From NCBI GenBank assembly GCA_963734185.1, contig CAVTGA010000002.1, positions 744,001 to 808,000 on the forward strand: 64,000 nt of DNA, in the 5' to 3' direction. The notes beneath the pieces are model-generated. The model was given only the letters and a program-made list of their open reading frames with translations. It did no database searches and was not told the origin of the DNA. This document shows positions 27,134 through 36,974 of the stretch, one piece after another. A program made the position numbers and the translations under genes. Every line of letters begins with the position of its first letter. Positions within the stretch are counted from its first letter, which is position 1. The stretch is from PALSA-894 sp963734185. GTDB lineage: Bacteria > Pseudomonadota > Alphaproteobacteria > Rhizobiales > Xanthobacteraceae.

Positions 27134-27658
27134 CTATGGCGCCAGCGTGGCCGCGCTCTCCGCGAGCCAGCGATGAAAGCTCGCCGCGTAGCTGCGATAG
27201 AGCGCGATCTCGTAGGCCGGCGTTGCGTCGATCTGCCAGATGACCACGTTGATGTGCGCGCACAGGGTCGCGGCGACATCGCCGGGCTTGAAGGCGCGCG
27301 GATGCAGGTCGACTCCCAAGCCCTTCTCGAACAGTGCGCGCGCCTTGGCGCCCGCAACGCGCAGCACCGCGTAGGCGTCCGACAGATCGGTCACCACCGC
27401 CAATGCGCCGAAGTCGCGCGCGAGCCGCTCGACCAGCGGCGCCGCGTCCGCCTCCACGACGGCGAGCCATTTGCCTGGTCCGATCGCGAGCAGCGCGTTG
27501 CCGAGCGCTTGTGCTTTCCCGGCGAGCGCACGCGTGTCGGCACGCACCACTACGGCGGCGATCTGCAAGCCAATCCGCTCTTCGACGCGCAGCCCGGCGT
27601 CGCTCGGCATCGGCAAGCCCTCGAACGCGCTGCGCGGCTTCAGCACCAGGTCAGCCAT
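27134..27658 (-). CDS. soxG: Sarcosine oxidase gamma subunit
   Basis: The 174-residue protein is the small gamma subunit of heterotetrameric sarcosine oxidase, recognisable by GPGKWLAVVE, DLSDAYAVLRVAGAKARALFEKGLGVDLHPRAF and the C-terminal IALYRSYAASFHRWL. It packs with the alpha and beta chains in the cytoplasm. ATG at 27656-27658 overlaps the soxA stop by eight bases. It is the last gene of the sox operon. Confidence 0.9.
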   Translation of the reverse strand: MADLVLKPRSAFEGLPMPSDAGLRVEERIGLQIAAVVVRADTRALAGKAQALGNALLAIGPGKWLAVVEADAAPLVERLARDFGALAVVTDLSDAYAVLRVAGAKARALFEKGLGVDLHPRAFKPGDVAATLCAHINVVIWQIDATPAYEIALYRSYAASFHRWLAESAATLAP

Positions 27659-30629
27659 GGGGCCGCGCTCCCTGCGGGTCGACGAAGCAGGCAGAAACGA
27701 TTTCGACTTCGACGTCGCCGTTACGCACCGGGTCGTAGGCACGCACGCGCTCGCCCATCCGGGCGGGCCCATGCTTGAGCAGGCCGAGTCCGATCCATGA
27801 ATTCAGCGCGGGCGAGAACGTCACCGACGTCATGTGGCCTTCGTCGTTCTCGGCGGAAACGGCGGCGCCGAGTTTCAGGAAATGCGCGCCGGCGCGGAGG
27901 CGTTGCGCCGGGTCGACCGGCTTGAACCCGATCAGGGTCGGCCGGCCGGCCGCCGTCAGGGCCGGCCGCTGCGCCAGCACGCGCCCGACAAAATCCTTGC
28001 CTGTCGACATCATGCGGCCGAGGCCGAGATCGCGCGCCGTGGTCTGCCCGTTCAGTTCCGCGCCGGCGACGTGGCCCTTCTCGATGCGCAAGACCGAGAG
28101 CGCCTCGGTACCGTAGGGCGCGGCGCCGAACTCTTCGCCTGCCCGCATCAGCGCGCGCACGAGCGCATCGCCGTAGCGCGCCGGCACCGCGATCTCGTAG
28201 CCGAGCTCGCCCGAGAACGACAGCCGGAACAGCCGCACCGGCACGTTGCCGAGCATGAAGGCACCGCAGGCCAGATACGGGAATGCGGTGTTCGACAGGT
28301 CGGCGCAGGCGCCGAGCAAGCGCTGCAGCAGGTCGCGCGAGCGCGGGCCCGCGACCGCATATTGCGACCACTGCTCGGTGATCGACACCATGGCGACGTC
28401 GAGCTCGGGCCAGAGCACCTGGTGACAGAACTCAAGATGCTGCATGACCTTGGCGGCGTTGGCGGTCGTTGTCGAGACGACGTAGTGCTCCGCGCCGAAC
28501 CGCGCCGCCGTGCCGTCGTCCATCACGAAACCGTCCTCGCGCAGCATCAGGCCGTAGCGGCATTTTCCGACCGGCAGGGTCGAGAACGTGTTGACGTAGA
28601 CGCGGTCGAGAAATGCGCCGGCGTCGGCACCCTTCAGGTCGATCTTGCCGAGCGTCGAGACGTCGCAGATCCCGACCGACGCGCGGACCGCGCGCGCCTC
28701 GCGGGTAACGCTCGCGAGCCAATCCGCCTCGCCCGGCCTGGCAAACCATTGCGGGCGCAGCCATTGCCCGGCCTCGACCATGGTCGCGCCCTGATCGATC
28801 GCCCACCGGTGCGCCGCAACGAGGCGCGTCGGCTTGAAATGCTTGCCGCGGTGCCGGCCCGCGAGCGCGCCGATGGCGACCGGAAGATGCGGCGGGCGCG
28901 CCATCGTGGTGCCGGTCTCGGCGATGGTGCGCCCGCTGAGCATGGCCATCAGGGCGTGGCCGTTCAGGTTGGAGGTCTTGCCCTGGTCGGTCGCCATGCC
29001 GAGGGTGGTGTAGCGCTTGAGATGCTCGACCGAGCGGAAACCCTCGCGATGGGCGATCTCGATGTCGGCCATGGTGACATCGTTCTGGTGGTCGACGAAG
29101 GCTTTGGTGCGTGCGCCGGCGACGCGCCACAGCGCGGAGACGCGTGCCGGCTCGTCCTCGGCGCGCGGCGCGGCTGGTTCAGCGGCGGTAAAGCCGAGCT
29201 CCGCAGCCGCGCGCGTACCCGCCGCCGCGCCGCCGCGCAGGCAGGGCGCGAGGGAAAGCTCGCCGGCCGCGGCGCCGACCACCGCCATGCCGGACGGGGC
29301 ACCGTTCGGCAGGAAGGTCGCCAGGTCGTCCGACCACGCCGGCCGCGCGCCCTGATGGGTTGCAAGGCCGAGCTGCGGATTGAACCCACCCGACACCGCG
29401 AGCAGGTCGACGTCGAGGCGCAAGATGTTTCCATCGCGCTGATGCACGTCGATCCGTCTCAGGGCGCGCCCGCGCGCATCGCGCACCGTTGCGCCGAGCA
29501 CACGCGCAACGCGTCCGGCGGACTGCATCACCGACTCGGCCACGTCGTCGCGCGCGTCGATTACGGCTTCGATCTGGACGCCGGCGGCGGCGAGATCGGC
29601 GGCGGTCGACCAGCCGTCGTCGGTCGTGGTGAACACCGCCGCGCGTCTGCCCGGCGTGACCGCGAAGCGGTTGACATAGGCGCGCACCGCGGAAGCCAGC
29701 ATGACGCCGGGCCGGTCGTTGCCGCCGAACACGATTCCGCGTTCGAGCGCGCCCGACGCGTTGACGCAGCGCTTGGCCACGATGCGCCACAGCCGCTGGC
29801 GCGGCTGGTGCGCCGCGGGCGCGACAAGATGATCCGCGACGCTCTCGAGCGCCGCGTAGGTGCCGCCGTCGTAGGCGCCGAACACTTGCGTCCTGCGAAA
29901 GATCCTCACCTCCGCCATGGCAGAAAGCTCGGCCGCGGAGTCGTGCGCCCAGGTGGCGCCCGGCTTGCCGTCGATCTCGCGCCGGTCCGCCAGCAGGCGG
30001 CCGCCGAGCGCGAAGTCGTGCTCGCACAGGATGACGCGCGCGCCGGCGCGCCCGGCGGCGAGCGCCGCGCTCAGGCCCGCGGGGCCGGAGCCGATCACCA
30101 GCAGATCGCAGAACGCGGTCGCCTTCTCGTACTCGTCGGGATCGGCCGCTGCGCTGGCGCGGCCGAGGCCGGCGGCGCGGCGGATCAGCGGCTCGTACAC
30201 CTTCTCCCAGAACGACGCCGGCCACATGAAGGTCTTGTAGTAGAAGCCGCCGACCAGCAGCGGCGCCAGCAACTGATTGAACGCCATCAGGTCGAAGCGC
30301 AGTGAGGGCCAGCGATTCTGGCTCCTCGCCTCGAGCCCTTCGAACAATTCGACCGTCGTCGCCTTGGTGTTGGGTTCGCGCCGCGCGCCGGAACGCAGCT
30401 CGACCAACGCATTCGGCTCCTCAGGCCCGGCAGTGAAGATACCGCGCGGACGATGGTACTTGAACGAGCGGCCGACGAGCCGGACGTCGTTGGCGAGCAG
30501 CGCGGAGGCGAGCGTGTCGCCGGCATGACCGCAATAGCTCTTGCCGTCGAAGCAAAAATCAAGCGGTTGCGCGCGATCGATCAGGCCGCCGCGCGCGAGC
30601 CGGTTCGATTGCTGCGTGACGGCGCTCAT
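27651..30629 (-). CDS. soxA: Sarcosine oxidase alpha subunit
   Basis: The 992-residue subunit has a 2Fe-2S-ferredoxin-like N-terminal domain (GKSYCGHAGDTLASALLAN), an NAD-binding flavodisulphide-reductase-like domain (VIGSGPAGLSAALAAGRAGARV, about residues 170-190) and a C-terminal aminomethyltransferase/GcvT domain that binds tetrahydrofolate. The enzyme oxidises sarcosine to glycine and gives methylene-tetrahydrofolate and H2O2. The ATG overlaps the soxD stop codon (ATGA). The length is normal. Confidence 0.94.
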   Translation of the reverse strand: MSAVTQQSNRLARGGLIDRAQPLDFCFDGKSYCGHAGDTLASALLANDVRLVGRSFKYHRPRGIFTAGPEEPNALVELRSGARREPNTKATTVELFEGLEARSQNRWPSLRFDLMAFNQLLAPLLVGGFYYKTFMWPASFWEKVYEPLIRRAAGLGRASAAADPDEYEKATAFCDLLVIGSGPAGLSAALAAGRAGARVILCEHDFALGGRLLADRREIDGKPGATWAHDSAAELSAMAEVRIFRRTQVFGAYDGGTYAALESVADHLVAPAAHQPRQRLWRIVAKRCVNASGALERGIVFGGNDRPGVMLASAVRAYVNRFAVTPGRRAAVFTTTDDGWSTAADLAAAGVQIEAVIDARDDVAESVMQSAGRVARVLGATVRDARGRALRRIDVHQRDGNILRLDVDLLAVSGGFNPQLGLATHQGARPAWSDDLATFLPNGAPSGMAVVGAAAGELSLAPCLRGGAAAGTRAAAELGFTAAEPAAPRAEDEPARVSALWRVAGARTKAFVDHQNDVTMADIEIAHREGFRSVEHLKRYTTLGMATDQGKTSNLNGHALMAMLSGRTIAETGTTMARPPHLPVAIGALAGRHRGKHFKPTRLVAAHRWAIDQGATMVEAGQWLRPQWFARPGEADWLASVTREARAVRASVGICDVSTLGKIDLKGADAGAFLDRVYVNTFSTLPVGKCRYGLMLREDGFVMDDGTAARFGAEHYVVSTTTANAAKVMQHLEFCHQVLWPELDVAMVSITEQWSQYAVAGPRSRDLLQRLLGACADLSNTAFPYLACGAFMLGNVPVRLFRLSFSGELGYEIAVPARYGDALVRALMRAGEEFGAAPYGTEALSVLRIEKGHVAGAELNGQTTARDLGLGRMMSTGKDFVGRVLAQRPALTAAGRPTLIGFKPVDPAQRLRAGAHFLKLGAAVSAENDEGHMTSVTFSPALNSWIGLGLLKHGPARMGERVRAYDPVRNGDVEVEIVSACFVDPQGARPHG

Positions 30630-30892
30630 CCGACCTTCCGCGCCAGGGTCGCGCGCGCGATGACGTGGGTGCGCGTGTCGCGCTCCACGGTGAGCCAGGA
30701 ACGGCAGCCGGCCGCGTGGTACCACAATTCGCGATGCGGCCCGGCCGGGTTGTGGCGCAGATAGACGTAGTCGAAGAAGGCGTTCTCCGCCTCTGGAGCG
30801 GCCGGATCCGGACGCCGCACATCGGCGTCGCCCAGATAGGCGAATTCATGCGCGTCGCGTTCGCCGCAGAAGGGACAGGGGATGCGCATCAT
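30626..30892 (-). CDS. soxD: Sarcosine oxidase delta subunit
   Basis: The 88-residue zinc subunit shows the paired ligands PCPFCGERDAHEF (residues 5-17) and WYHAAGCRSW. This is the classic SoxD pattern of three cysteines plus histidine. The start ATG shares one base with the soxB stop codon (TGATG) and its stop overlaps soxA. Confidence 0.92.
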   Translation of the reverse strand: MMRIPCPFCGERDAHEFAYLGDADVRRPDPAAPEAENAFFDYVYLRHNPAGPHRELWYHAAGCRSWLTVERDTRTHVIARATLARKVG

Positions 30893-32148
30893 CAATGCAG
30901 GTTGGGTTGGGCGCCCTGCCCCTTCTCGTCGATCAGCGCGCCGGTGGCGAAGCGATCGAGGCGAAGGGCGGCGGCGGCCGGATGTGGCGCGGCGGTGGCG
31001 ACAAGATGGGCGAAGCACCAGCCGGAGGCGGGCGTGGCCTTGAAGCCGCCGTAGCACCAGCCGGTGTTGAGATAGAGTCCGTCGATCGGCGTGCAGTCGA
31101 TGATCGGAGAGCCGTCCATCGACATGTCCATCAACCCGCCCCACGAGCGCAGCAGGCGCAGGCGGCCGAGCATCGGCATCAGCGCCATGCCGCTTTCGCA
31201 CACGTCCTCGACCATCGGCAGGTTGCCGCGCTGGGCGTAGGAGTTGTAGCCATCGATGTCGCCGCCGAATACCAGCCCGCCCTTATCGGACTGGCTGATG
31301 TAGAAATGCCCGGCCCCGAAGGTGATGACGCCGTGGATCAGCGGCTTCACGCCTTCCGATACGAACGCCTGCAGCACGTGGCTTTCGATCGGCAGCCGTA
31401 TCCCGGCGAGCGCGGCGACGCGCGAGGAATTGCCGGCGACCGCAAGCGCGACCTTGCGCGCCGTGATGGTGCCGCGCGTGGTGTAGAGGCCGACCACGCG
31501 GCCGCGCTCGGTCGCGATGCCGGTGACCTCGCAGTTCTGCACGATGTCGACGCCGCGCGCGCTTGCGGCCCGCGCGTAGCCCCAGGCGACCGCGTCATGC
31601 CGCACCGTGCCGCCGCGGCGCTGCAGCAGTCCGCCGTAGATCGGGAAACGCGCGTTGTCGAAATCGAGGAACGGGGCCAGCGCGCGGACGCCGTCGCGGT
31701 CGAGCAACTCGGCGTCCACCCCGTGCAGCCGCATCGCGTTGCCGCGGCGCGCATTGGCGTCGCGCTGCGCATCCGAATGATGGAGATTGAGCACGCCGCG
31801 CTGGCTCACCATCGTGTTGTAATTGAGATCCTGCTCCAGCCTTTCCCACAGCCGCATCGACAGCTCGTAGAACGGGATGTTGCCGGGCAGCAGATAGTTG
31901 GAGCGCACGATCGTGGTGTTGCGGCCGACATTGCCGCTGCCGATCCAACTCCTTTCCAGCACGGCGACGTTGGTGATGCCGTGCTCCTTGGCGAGGTAAT
32001 AGGCGGTGGCGAGTCCATGTCCGCCGCCGCCGACGATGACGACGTCGTAGGCGTCGCGCGGCGCAGCGTCGCGCCACACCGGCGTCCATGACCGATGGCC
32101 GGTCAGGGTGTGCCGCAGCAGCGAGAAGATCGAATAGCGCGCAGACAT
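30892..32148 (-). CDS. soxB: Sarcosine oxidase beta subunit
   Basis: The 418-residue flavoprotein has the FAD-binding motif VIVGGGGHGLATAYYLAKEHG near residue 37-57. The motif HHS in LNLHHSDAQRD sits near the covalent-FMN site region, and the C-terminal GWCYGGFKATPASGW is typical of SoxB. It contains the sarcosine oxidation site. It lies seven bases downstream of the MmgE/PrpD gene. Confidence 0.93.
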   Translation of the reverse strand: MSARYSIFSLLRHTLTGHRSWTPVWRDAAPRDAYDVVIVGGGGHGLATAYYLAKEHGITNVAVLERSWIGSGNVGRNTTIVRSNYLLPGNIPFYELSMRLWERLEQDLNYNTMVSQRGVLNLHHSDAQRDANARRGNAMRLHGVDAELLDRDGVRALAPFLDFDNARFPIYGGLLQRRGGTVRHDAVAWGYARAASARGVDIVQNCEVTGIATERGRVVGLYTTRGTITARKVALAVAGNSSRVAALAGIRLPIESHVLQAFVSEGVKPLIHGVITFGAGHFYISQSDKGGLVFGGDIDGYNSYAQRGNLPMVEDVCESGMALMPMLGRLRLLRSWGGLMDMSMDGSPIIDCTPIDGLYLNTGWCYGGFKATPASGWCFAHLVATAAPHPAAAALRLDRFATGALIDEKGQGAQPNLH

Positions 32149-32154
32149 GAGCCA

Positions 32155-33483
32155 TCACACCGGCGCCAGGATGGCATCCATCAGCGCGGCAAGCGCCTGC
32201 GCATCGGCCTCGAGCGCGGCGACGCATTGCTCGATCGTGGCGCGCCGATCCGCCGACAATGCAGCGGCGAGGTCGTGGAATTTGGCCAACACCTCGGCAT
32301 CGGACAAAACGTCCTCCGGATCGCCGCGCGCCGCGGTCGGCGGCGAGCTCAGTGTTTCGCCGTTGTGCAACGTGATCGCCACCGCGGCGAAGCGCTCGGC
32401 CGGAAAGCTGTTGCTGAAGGCTTGATCTTCGACCAGCCGGATGCGCGCCAGCATTGCGCCGATGTCGGCGTCGGCAAGACCGTCGTGGCTCAACTCGGCC
32501 ACGCCGAGCGCGCCGCGCACAGCGGCCGCGGCAACCGGGAAGCCGATGGCGTACTGGGCTTCCTCGGTGGTGCGCGGCGGCCGCGTGCCGAGACGCGCGG
32601 CCGCAGCGAAGGTCTTGACCTCGATCGCGGCGATGTCCTCGCGGTCGAGGCGGTGCCCGGCCATTAGTCCTTGTGTTGCGGCGACCGCCGGATGCGCCCA
32701 GCGGCACACCGGATAGGGCTTGAGGTATTGCCGCATGATTTCCCAGCGCACGCCGAGATCGCGCCAGAACACGGTCTCCGCCGCGCCTTCGATCAACACG
32801 GCCGGTGCACCGGTGAATCCATCGGCTGCGAGGCACGCGGCAGAAACTCCCGCCAGCGCACCCCAGCCGGACCCGTCCTTTACCATGGTCGGATGATCGA
32901 TGCAGCGCATCATCTGGCTGCGCGGCCCATGATACTCGGCTGCGCCGAGCGCATGGCGGGTTGCGCGTTCGTCCAGGCCGAGCAGCCGCGCCCCGATCGC
33001 GGCGCAGCCGAGCGCGTTCCAGGCGCCCGAGGTGTGATAGTCGGCCGCGGTGGCGTGCAGCGCCATCCCGGCACGCGTCGCGATCTCGTAGCCCATGGCC
33101 AAGCAGGTGAGGAACTCGGCGCCGTCGATCCCGTCGCCCGTGTCGGCGAAGGCGAGCAAGGCCGGCAGCAGCGCAACGCCGGCATGGCCTTTGGTCAGCC
33201 GATGCCCGTCGTGGGCGTCGAGCGCATCGATGGTGGATGCGCCCGCATAGGCGGCGCCGCTCCGGCTCGCGCGCCGTCCGTCGAACAGAAGCCGCGCACC
33301 GCCGGTCGGCGCTGCCATCTGCTGCGCGGCGAAGCCGTGGACGATGCGCGACAGCTCGGTCTGGCGCGCGCTCGCCGCGACGCCGATCAGGTCGATGAGG
33401 CAGCGCTTGGCCTGGGCGACGACCTCGCCCGGCAGGTCGGCGCAGTGCAGCGCGTGGATGAATTCGACCGGCCCGACCGTCAT
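32155..33483 (-). CDS. MmgE/PrpD family protein
   Basis: The 442-residue protein shows the MmgE/PrpD opening (AKRCLIDLIGVAASA), the block AYAGASTIDALDAHDGHRLTKGHAGVALLPALLA and the KPYPVCRWAHPA signature. The family includes 2-methylcitrate dehydratase and aconitate decarboxylases. It is placed between a quaternary-amine importer and soxB, which is unusual because no 2-methylcitrate genes are nearby. It may act on a hydroxy-acid substrate of the same catabolic programme. No clear function can be assigned. Confidence 0.88.
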   Translation of the reverse strand: MTVGPVEFIHALHCADLPGEVVAQAKRCLIDLIGVAASARQTELSRIVHGFAAQQMAAPTGGARLLFDGRRASRSGAAYAGASTIDALDAHDGHRLTKGHAGVALLPALLAFADTGDGIDGAEFLTCLAMGYEIATRAGMALHATAADYHTSGAWNALGCAAIGARLLGLDERATRHALGAAEYHGPRSQMMRCIDHPTMVKDGSGWGALAGVSAACLAADGFTGAPAVLIEGAAETVFWRDLGVRWEIMRQYLKPYPVCRWAHPAVAATQGLMAGHRLDREDIAAIEVKTFAAAARLGTRPPRTTEEAQYAIGFPVAAAAVRGALGVAELSHDGLADADIGAMLARIRLVEDQAFSNSFPAERFAAVAITLHNGETLSSPPTAARGDPEDVLSDAEVLAKFHDLAAALSADRRATIEQCVAALEADAQALAALMDAILAPV

Positions 33484-33488
33484 GACCG

Positions 33489-34374
33489 TCAGATCAGGCC
33501 TTGCGCCTTGAGGAAGCTGGTCGAGACCTCCTCGATGGTCTTCTTCTCGACGTCGACGGTCGCGTTCAGCTTGGCCATGACGGCGTCGTCGAGCTTGGCC
33601 GAGAGACTGTTGAGGATCTCGGCCAGCTTCGGGTTCTTGTCGAGCGTTTCCTTGCGCACCACGGGGGTCAGCGCGTAGCTCGGGAAGAAGCCCTTGTCGT
33701 CGGTGAGCACGACGAAATCGAAGGCGGGAATGCGCCCGTCGGTCGCGAACACCAGGCCGACGTCGACCTGCGAGTCCTTCAAGGCGGCGTAGACCAGGCC
33801 GGTGTCCATGCGCACCACGTTCTCGCGCCGAACTCGAACCCGTAGGCCTGCTGCATCGGCGCCAAGCCGTCGGGGCGGGCGTAGAATTCGGCGTTGCAGC
33901 CGAACTTCAGCGCTTGGCCGCCCTTCACCTTGGCGGCGAGATCGGACAGCGTCTTGATCTTCTTTTCGGCGGCGTCGGCCTTGCGCATGGCGAGCGCGTA
34001 GGTGTTGTTGGCCTTCGAGGGGTTAAGCCAGACCAAGCCCTTTGCGGCGTCGAGCTCCTTGACGCTTGCGCATAGGTGGCGGCGGCGTCGAGCTTGTCGG
34101 TCACCTTGTTGAAGGTGATGAGCGACGTGCCGGTGTACTCCCAATAAAGGTCGATCTGGCCGGCTTCCTGCGCCTGGCGCAGCGGCGCGGTGCCGAGGCC
34201 GGCGCGCTTGTCGACCTTGAAGCCCTTGGCGGTGAGCAGCTGCGTGGTCATCTCCGCCATGAGCTGCTGCTCGGTGAAGTTCTTGCCGCCGACTACCAGG
34301 GTCTGGGCGGCGGCGGACGCGGCACCCGCAAGCGCGGCGGCGGCGAGAAGGCTGGTCAGTGTGAGCGCACGCAT
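33489..34374 (-). pseudogene. Glycine betaine/choline ABC importer binding protein (OpuC type), two frameshifts
   Basis: Joined across frames, this encodes a normal-length OpuAC/ProX-like protein. It starts with a signal peptide (MRALTLTSLLAAAALAGAASAAAQ is residues 1-24, with AGGGGA upstream), then LVVGGKNFTEQQLMAEM, and ends with ISTSFLKAQGLI-type sequence. Two single-base losses break the frame. One is near 34064, after TYAQ; the other is near 33831, after GFEFGA, before NVVRMDTGLVY. Both fall next to GCG runs. This is either a recent pseudogene or consensus error in GC-rich sequence. The gene lies last in the importer block, upstream of the PrpD-like and sox genes. Confidence 0.8.
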
Positions 34375-34400
34375 GTCGTTTCCCCTTAGGTTGCCGCTGC

Positions 34401-35126
34401 TCAGCGCAGCGGATTGACGCCTCGCGGGATCAGCCAGTACTGGCACTGCCCGACGAGATAATCGACCAGAACGGCGAGGGTGGCGGTCGGGATGGCGCCG
34501 GCGAGCAGCATGCTCGGCTCCATCAGGTCGATGCCGGTGAAGATCAACTCGCCGAGGCCGCCGCCGCCGATCAGGAAGGCGAGCGGCACGGTCCCGACAT
34601 TGATGGCGAGCGCGGTGCGCAGGCCGGCCAGGATCACGAACAGCGCGTTCGGCAGCTCGACCTTGAACAGGATCTGCGCGTTGGTCATGCCCATGCCGCG
34701 CGCCGCCTCGATCAGGTGCGCCGGCACCATGCGCAGTCCCGCCATCGTGTTGAGCACGATCGGCAGCAGGGTCAGCATCACCAGCCCGAAGATCGCCGAT
34801 GGCGCCCCGATGCCGAGCACCGACATGGCGAGCGCCAGGATCGCCAAGGTCGGGATCGTGGTGCCGAGGTTGACGAACTGCGTTACCGCATTGGCGTAAG
34901 GCCGCACCGCCTGGCGCGTCAGCAGCATGCCGAGCGGCAACCCGATCGCGATGGCGATGACGCCCGAAACCGCCACGAGATCGAGATGCTGGCGCGACAG
35001 GTAGACGATGTCGGGCCAGTGCTTGAGGATGGCGGAGAGAAGGCCGCTCGCCTGCAGCCAGACGCCGCACGCGAACACGCCGAGCAGGAGAGCGAGGCGC
35101 AGCGGGGTCTGCAGGGACGCGGTCAT
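34401..35126 (-). CDS. Glycine betaine/choline-type ABC transporter permease (OpuCB/OpuCD)
   Basis: The 241-residue membrane protein has the OpuC permease pattern: five to six spans, the block LGTTIPTLAILALAMSVLGIG, and the EAA loop EAARGMGMTNAQILFKVELPNA. It is intact, unlike its neighbours on both sides. It is eight bases after the ATPase stop and pairs with the second permease at 36236-36890. Confidence 0.9.
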   Translation of the reverse strand: MTASLQTPLRLALLLGVFACGVWLQASGLLSAILKHWPDIVYLSRQHLDLVAVSGVIAIAIGLPLGMLLTRQAVRPYANAVTQFVNLGTTIPTLAILALAMSVLGIGAPSAIFGLVMLTLLPIVLNTMAGLRMVPAHLIEAARGMGMTNAQILFKVELPNALFVILAGLRTALAINVGTVPLAFLIGGGGLGELIFTGIDLMEPSMLLAGAIPTATLAVLVDYLVGQCQYWLIPRGVNPLR

Positions 35127-35133
35127 CTTTCAT

Positions 35134-36239
35134 TCAGCTCGCGAAGGTCGCGCCGAGCAACTGGGTGATGCCGCGCTGCGTGACGTAGCCCTTGTAGAAG
35201 CCGTCATCGTCGACGCAGGCGAGCCAGGTGACGCCGTGGGTGAACATCAGCGACACCGCGTTGCGCAGGTCGTTCTTGACGTTGATGACGCCGGGCAAGG
35301 CCTCGACGTGCTCGCCGACGGTTCCCTTCTTGCCGCGCGCCTCGTCGATGCGGATCATGCCGCGCGCGCGGCCGCGCGGGCCCACCATCACGATTGAGAC
35401 GTGGCCCTGCGCCTGCATGCGCGCGACCGCGGTTTCCAGCGTGTCTTCGGCGCGCACGCTCGGCGCATTCGCCATCATCGCCTCGGCGACCTTGACCAGC
35501 CGCAGGCGCTTGAGCGTGCGGTCGCCGCCGACGAAGTCGGCCACGAAGGCGTCGATCGGGTTGGCCAGGATGTTGTCGGGGGTGTCGTACTGGATCAGGC
35601 GGCCGTCGCGGAAGATCGCGATGTGCGACGCCATCTTCACCGCCTCGTCGATGTCGTGGCTGACGAACACGATGGTCTTCTTCAGTTCCGCCTGCAGCTT
35701 CATGAATTCGTCCTGGATGACCTCGCGGTTGATCGGATCGATCGCGCCGAACGGCTCGTCCATCAGCAGCACCGGCGGGTCGGCGGCAAGCGCGCGCACC
35801 ACGCCGACGCGCTGCTGCTGGCCGCCGGAAAGCTCCTTCGGGATAGCGCTTGAGGAAGGTCGCCGGTGGAAGGTTGACCATCTCGAGCAGCTCGGCCGCG
35901 CGCTTGCGCGACTTGGCCCGCGGCCCAGCCGAGCAGGTCCGGCACGACGCAGATATTGTCCTCGACCGTCTTGTTCGGGAACAGGCCGATCTGCTGGATG
36001 ACGTAGCCGATCGAGCGGCGCAACGTGACCTCGTCGATCGTCGCGGTATCGCGGCCATCGACGAAGATCTTCCCCGAGGACGGTGCGATCAGCCGGTTGA
36101 TCATCTTCATCGTGGTGGTCTTGCCGCAGCCCGAGGGGCCGAGCAGCACGCACACGGCGCCCGCCGGCACCTCCATGTCGACACTGTCGACGGCCGTGAC
36201 GGTCCCGAAGAGCTTGCTGACGTGCTCGAGGCGGATCAT
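35134..36239 (-). pseudogene. Glycine betaine/choline ABC transporter ATPase with CBS domains (OpuCA/ProV-like), two frameshifts
   Basis: The joined product has Walker A (GPSGCGKTTTMKMINRL), the signature ELSGGQQQRVGVVRAL, Walker B (VLLMDEPFGAID) and C-terminal tandem CBS domains (from about SVRAEDTLETAV), as in osmolyte importer ATPases. Two frame changes are needed. One is near 35922, after DLLGWA and before RAKSRKRAAELLEMV; the second is near 35838, between LKRYP and KELSGG. The ATG at 36237-36239 begins MIRLEHVSKLFG. As read here the gene would not give an intact ATPase, so the importer would be dead unless these are sequencing errors. Confidence 0.8.
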
Positions 36240-36890
36240 GACTCCCTCAAGCCGGGCGAGGTCGAGCGCGCGCTGCAGCGCCAGCAGCGCATAGTCGGCG
36301 ATGATGGCGAGCAGGCTGACCGCCAGCGCGCCGGTGAGGAGCTGGCGGATGTCGGTCTGGGAAATCCCGCGCGAGATGAAGGTGCCGAGCCCGCCGGCGC
36401 CGATATAGGTGGCGATCGCCGCGATGGCGATGTTCAGCACCACGGCATTGCGCACGCCGTTGATGATGACCGGCAGCGCGATCGGCAATTCGACGTCGCG
36501 CAGACGCTGGATCGTGGTCATGCCCATGCCGCGCGCGGCCTCGCGCAGCGCCGGGTCGACGTTCATGATCGCCGTGTAGGTGTTGCGGATGATCGGCAGC
36601 TGCGAATAGAGGATCAGCGCGATCACCGCCGGCAGGTAGCCGATGCCCTGCCCGATCAGCGACAGAACCGGGATCAGCAGGCCGAACAGCGCGATCGACG
36701 GGATGGTCATGATCACCGCAGCGACGTAGAGCACGCGGTCGGCCGCCGTCTTGCTCTGGGTGATCAGGATGCCGATGGTCACGCCGGTGACGATGGCGAC
36801 CGAGACCGCCACGCCGACCAGCAGGATATGCTCCAGCGTGCGCTGCCAGATCACCGGCAGATTGGCGATGATGAACTGGATCGTCTGCAA
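36236..36890 (-). CDS. Glycine betaine/choline-type ABC transporter permease, 3' end frameshifted or fused
   Basis: The protein has the OpuC permease features (IMTIPSIALFGLLIPVLSLIGQGIGYLPA, and the EAA loop EAARGMGMTTIQRLRDVELPIALP). As written, the frame does not stop but continues straight into the ATPase (ARLEGV-MIRLEHV). In the +1 frame the end reads TSPGLRES and stops at TGA 36238-36236, giving an ATGA overlap with the ATPase start. That is the arrangement expected for such operons, so a one-base indel near the 3' end is more likely than a true fusion. It is the first gene of the importer-PrpD-sox operon. Confidence 0.8.
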
Positions 36891-36974
36891 GCGCCCTCCC
36901 CTGCGGCCGGCGCGCCGGCTCTATCCCGGATCATCGCAAACCCTGGGGCTGCGCGGCGTAGGAATCCGACACGA

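Noticed and set aside
27834..30305. 823-residue open frame on the plus strand
   Set aside because: It is antisense to soxA, which has full family motifs. The composition is that of a shadow frame.
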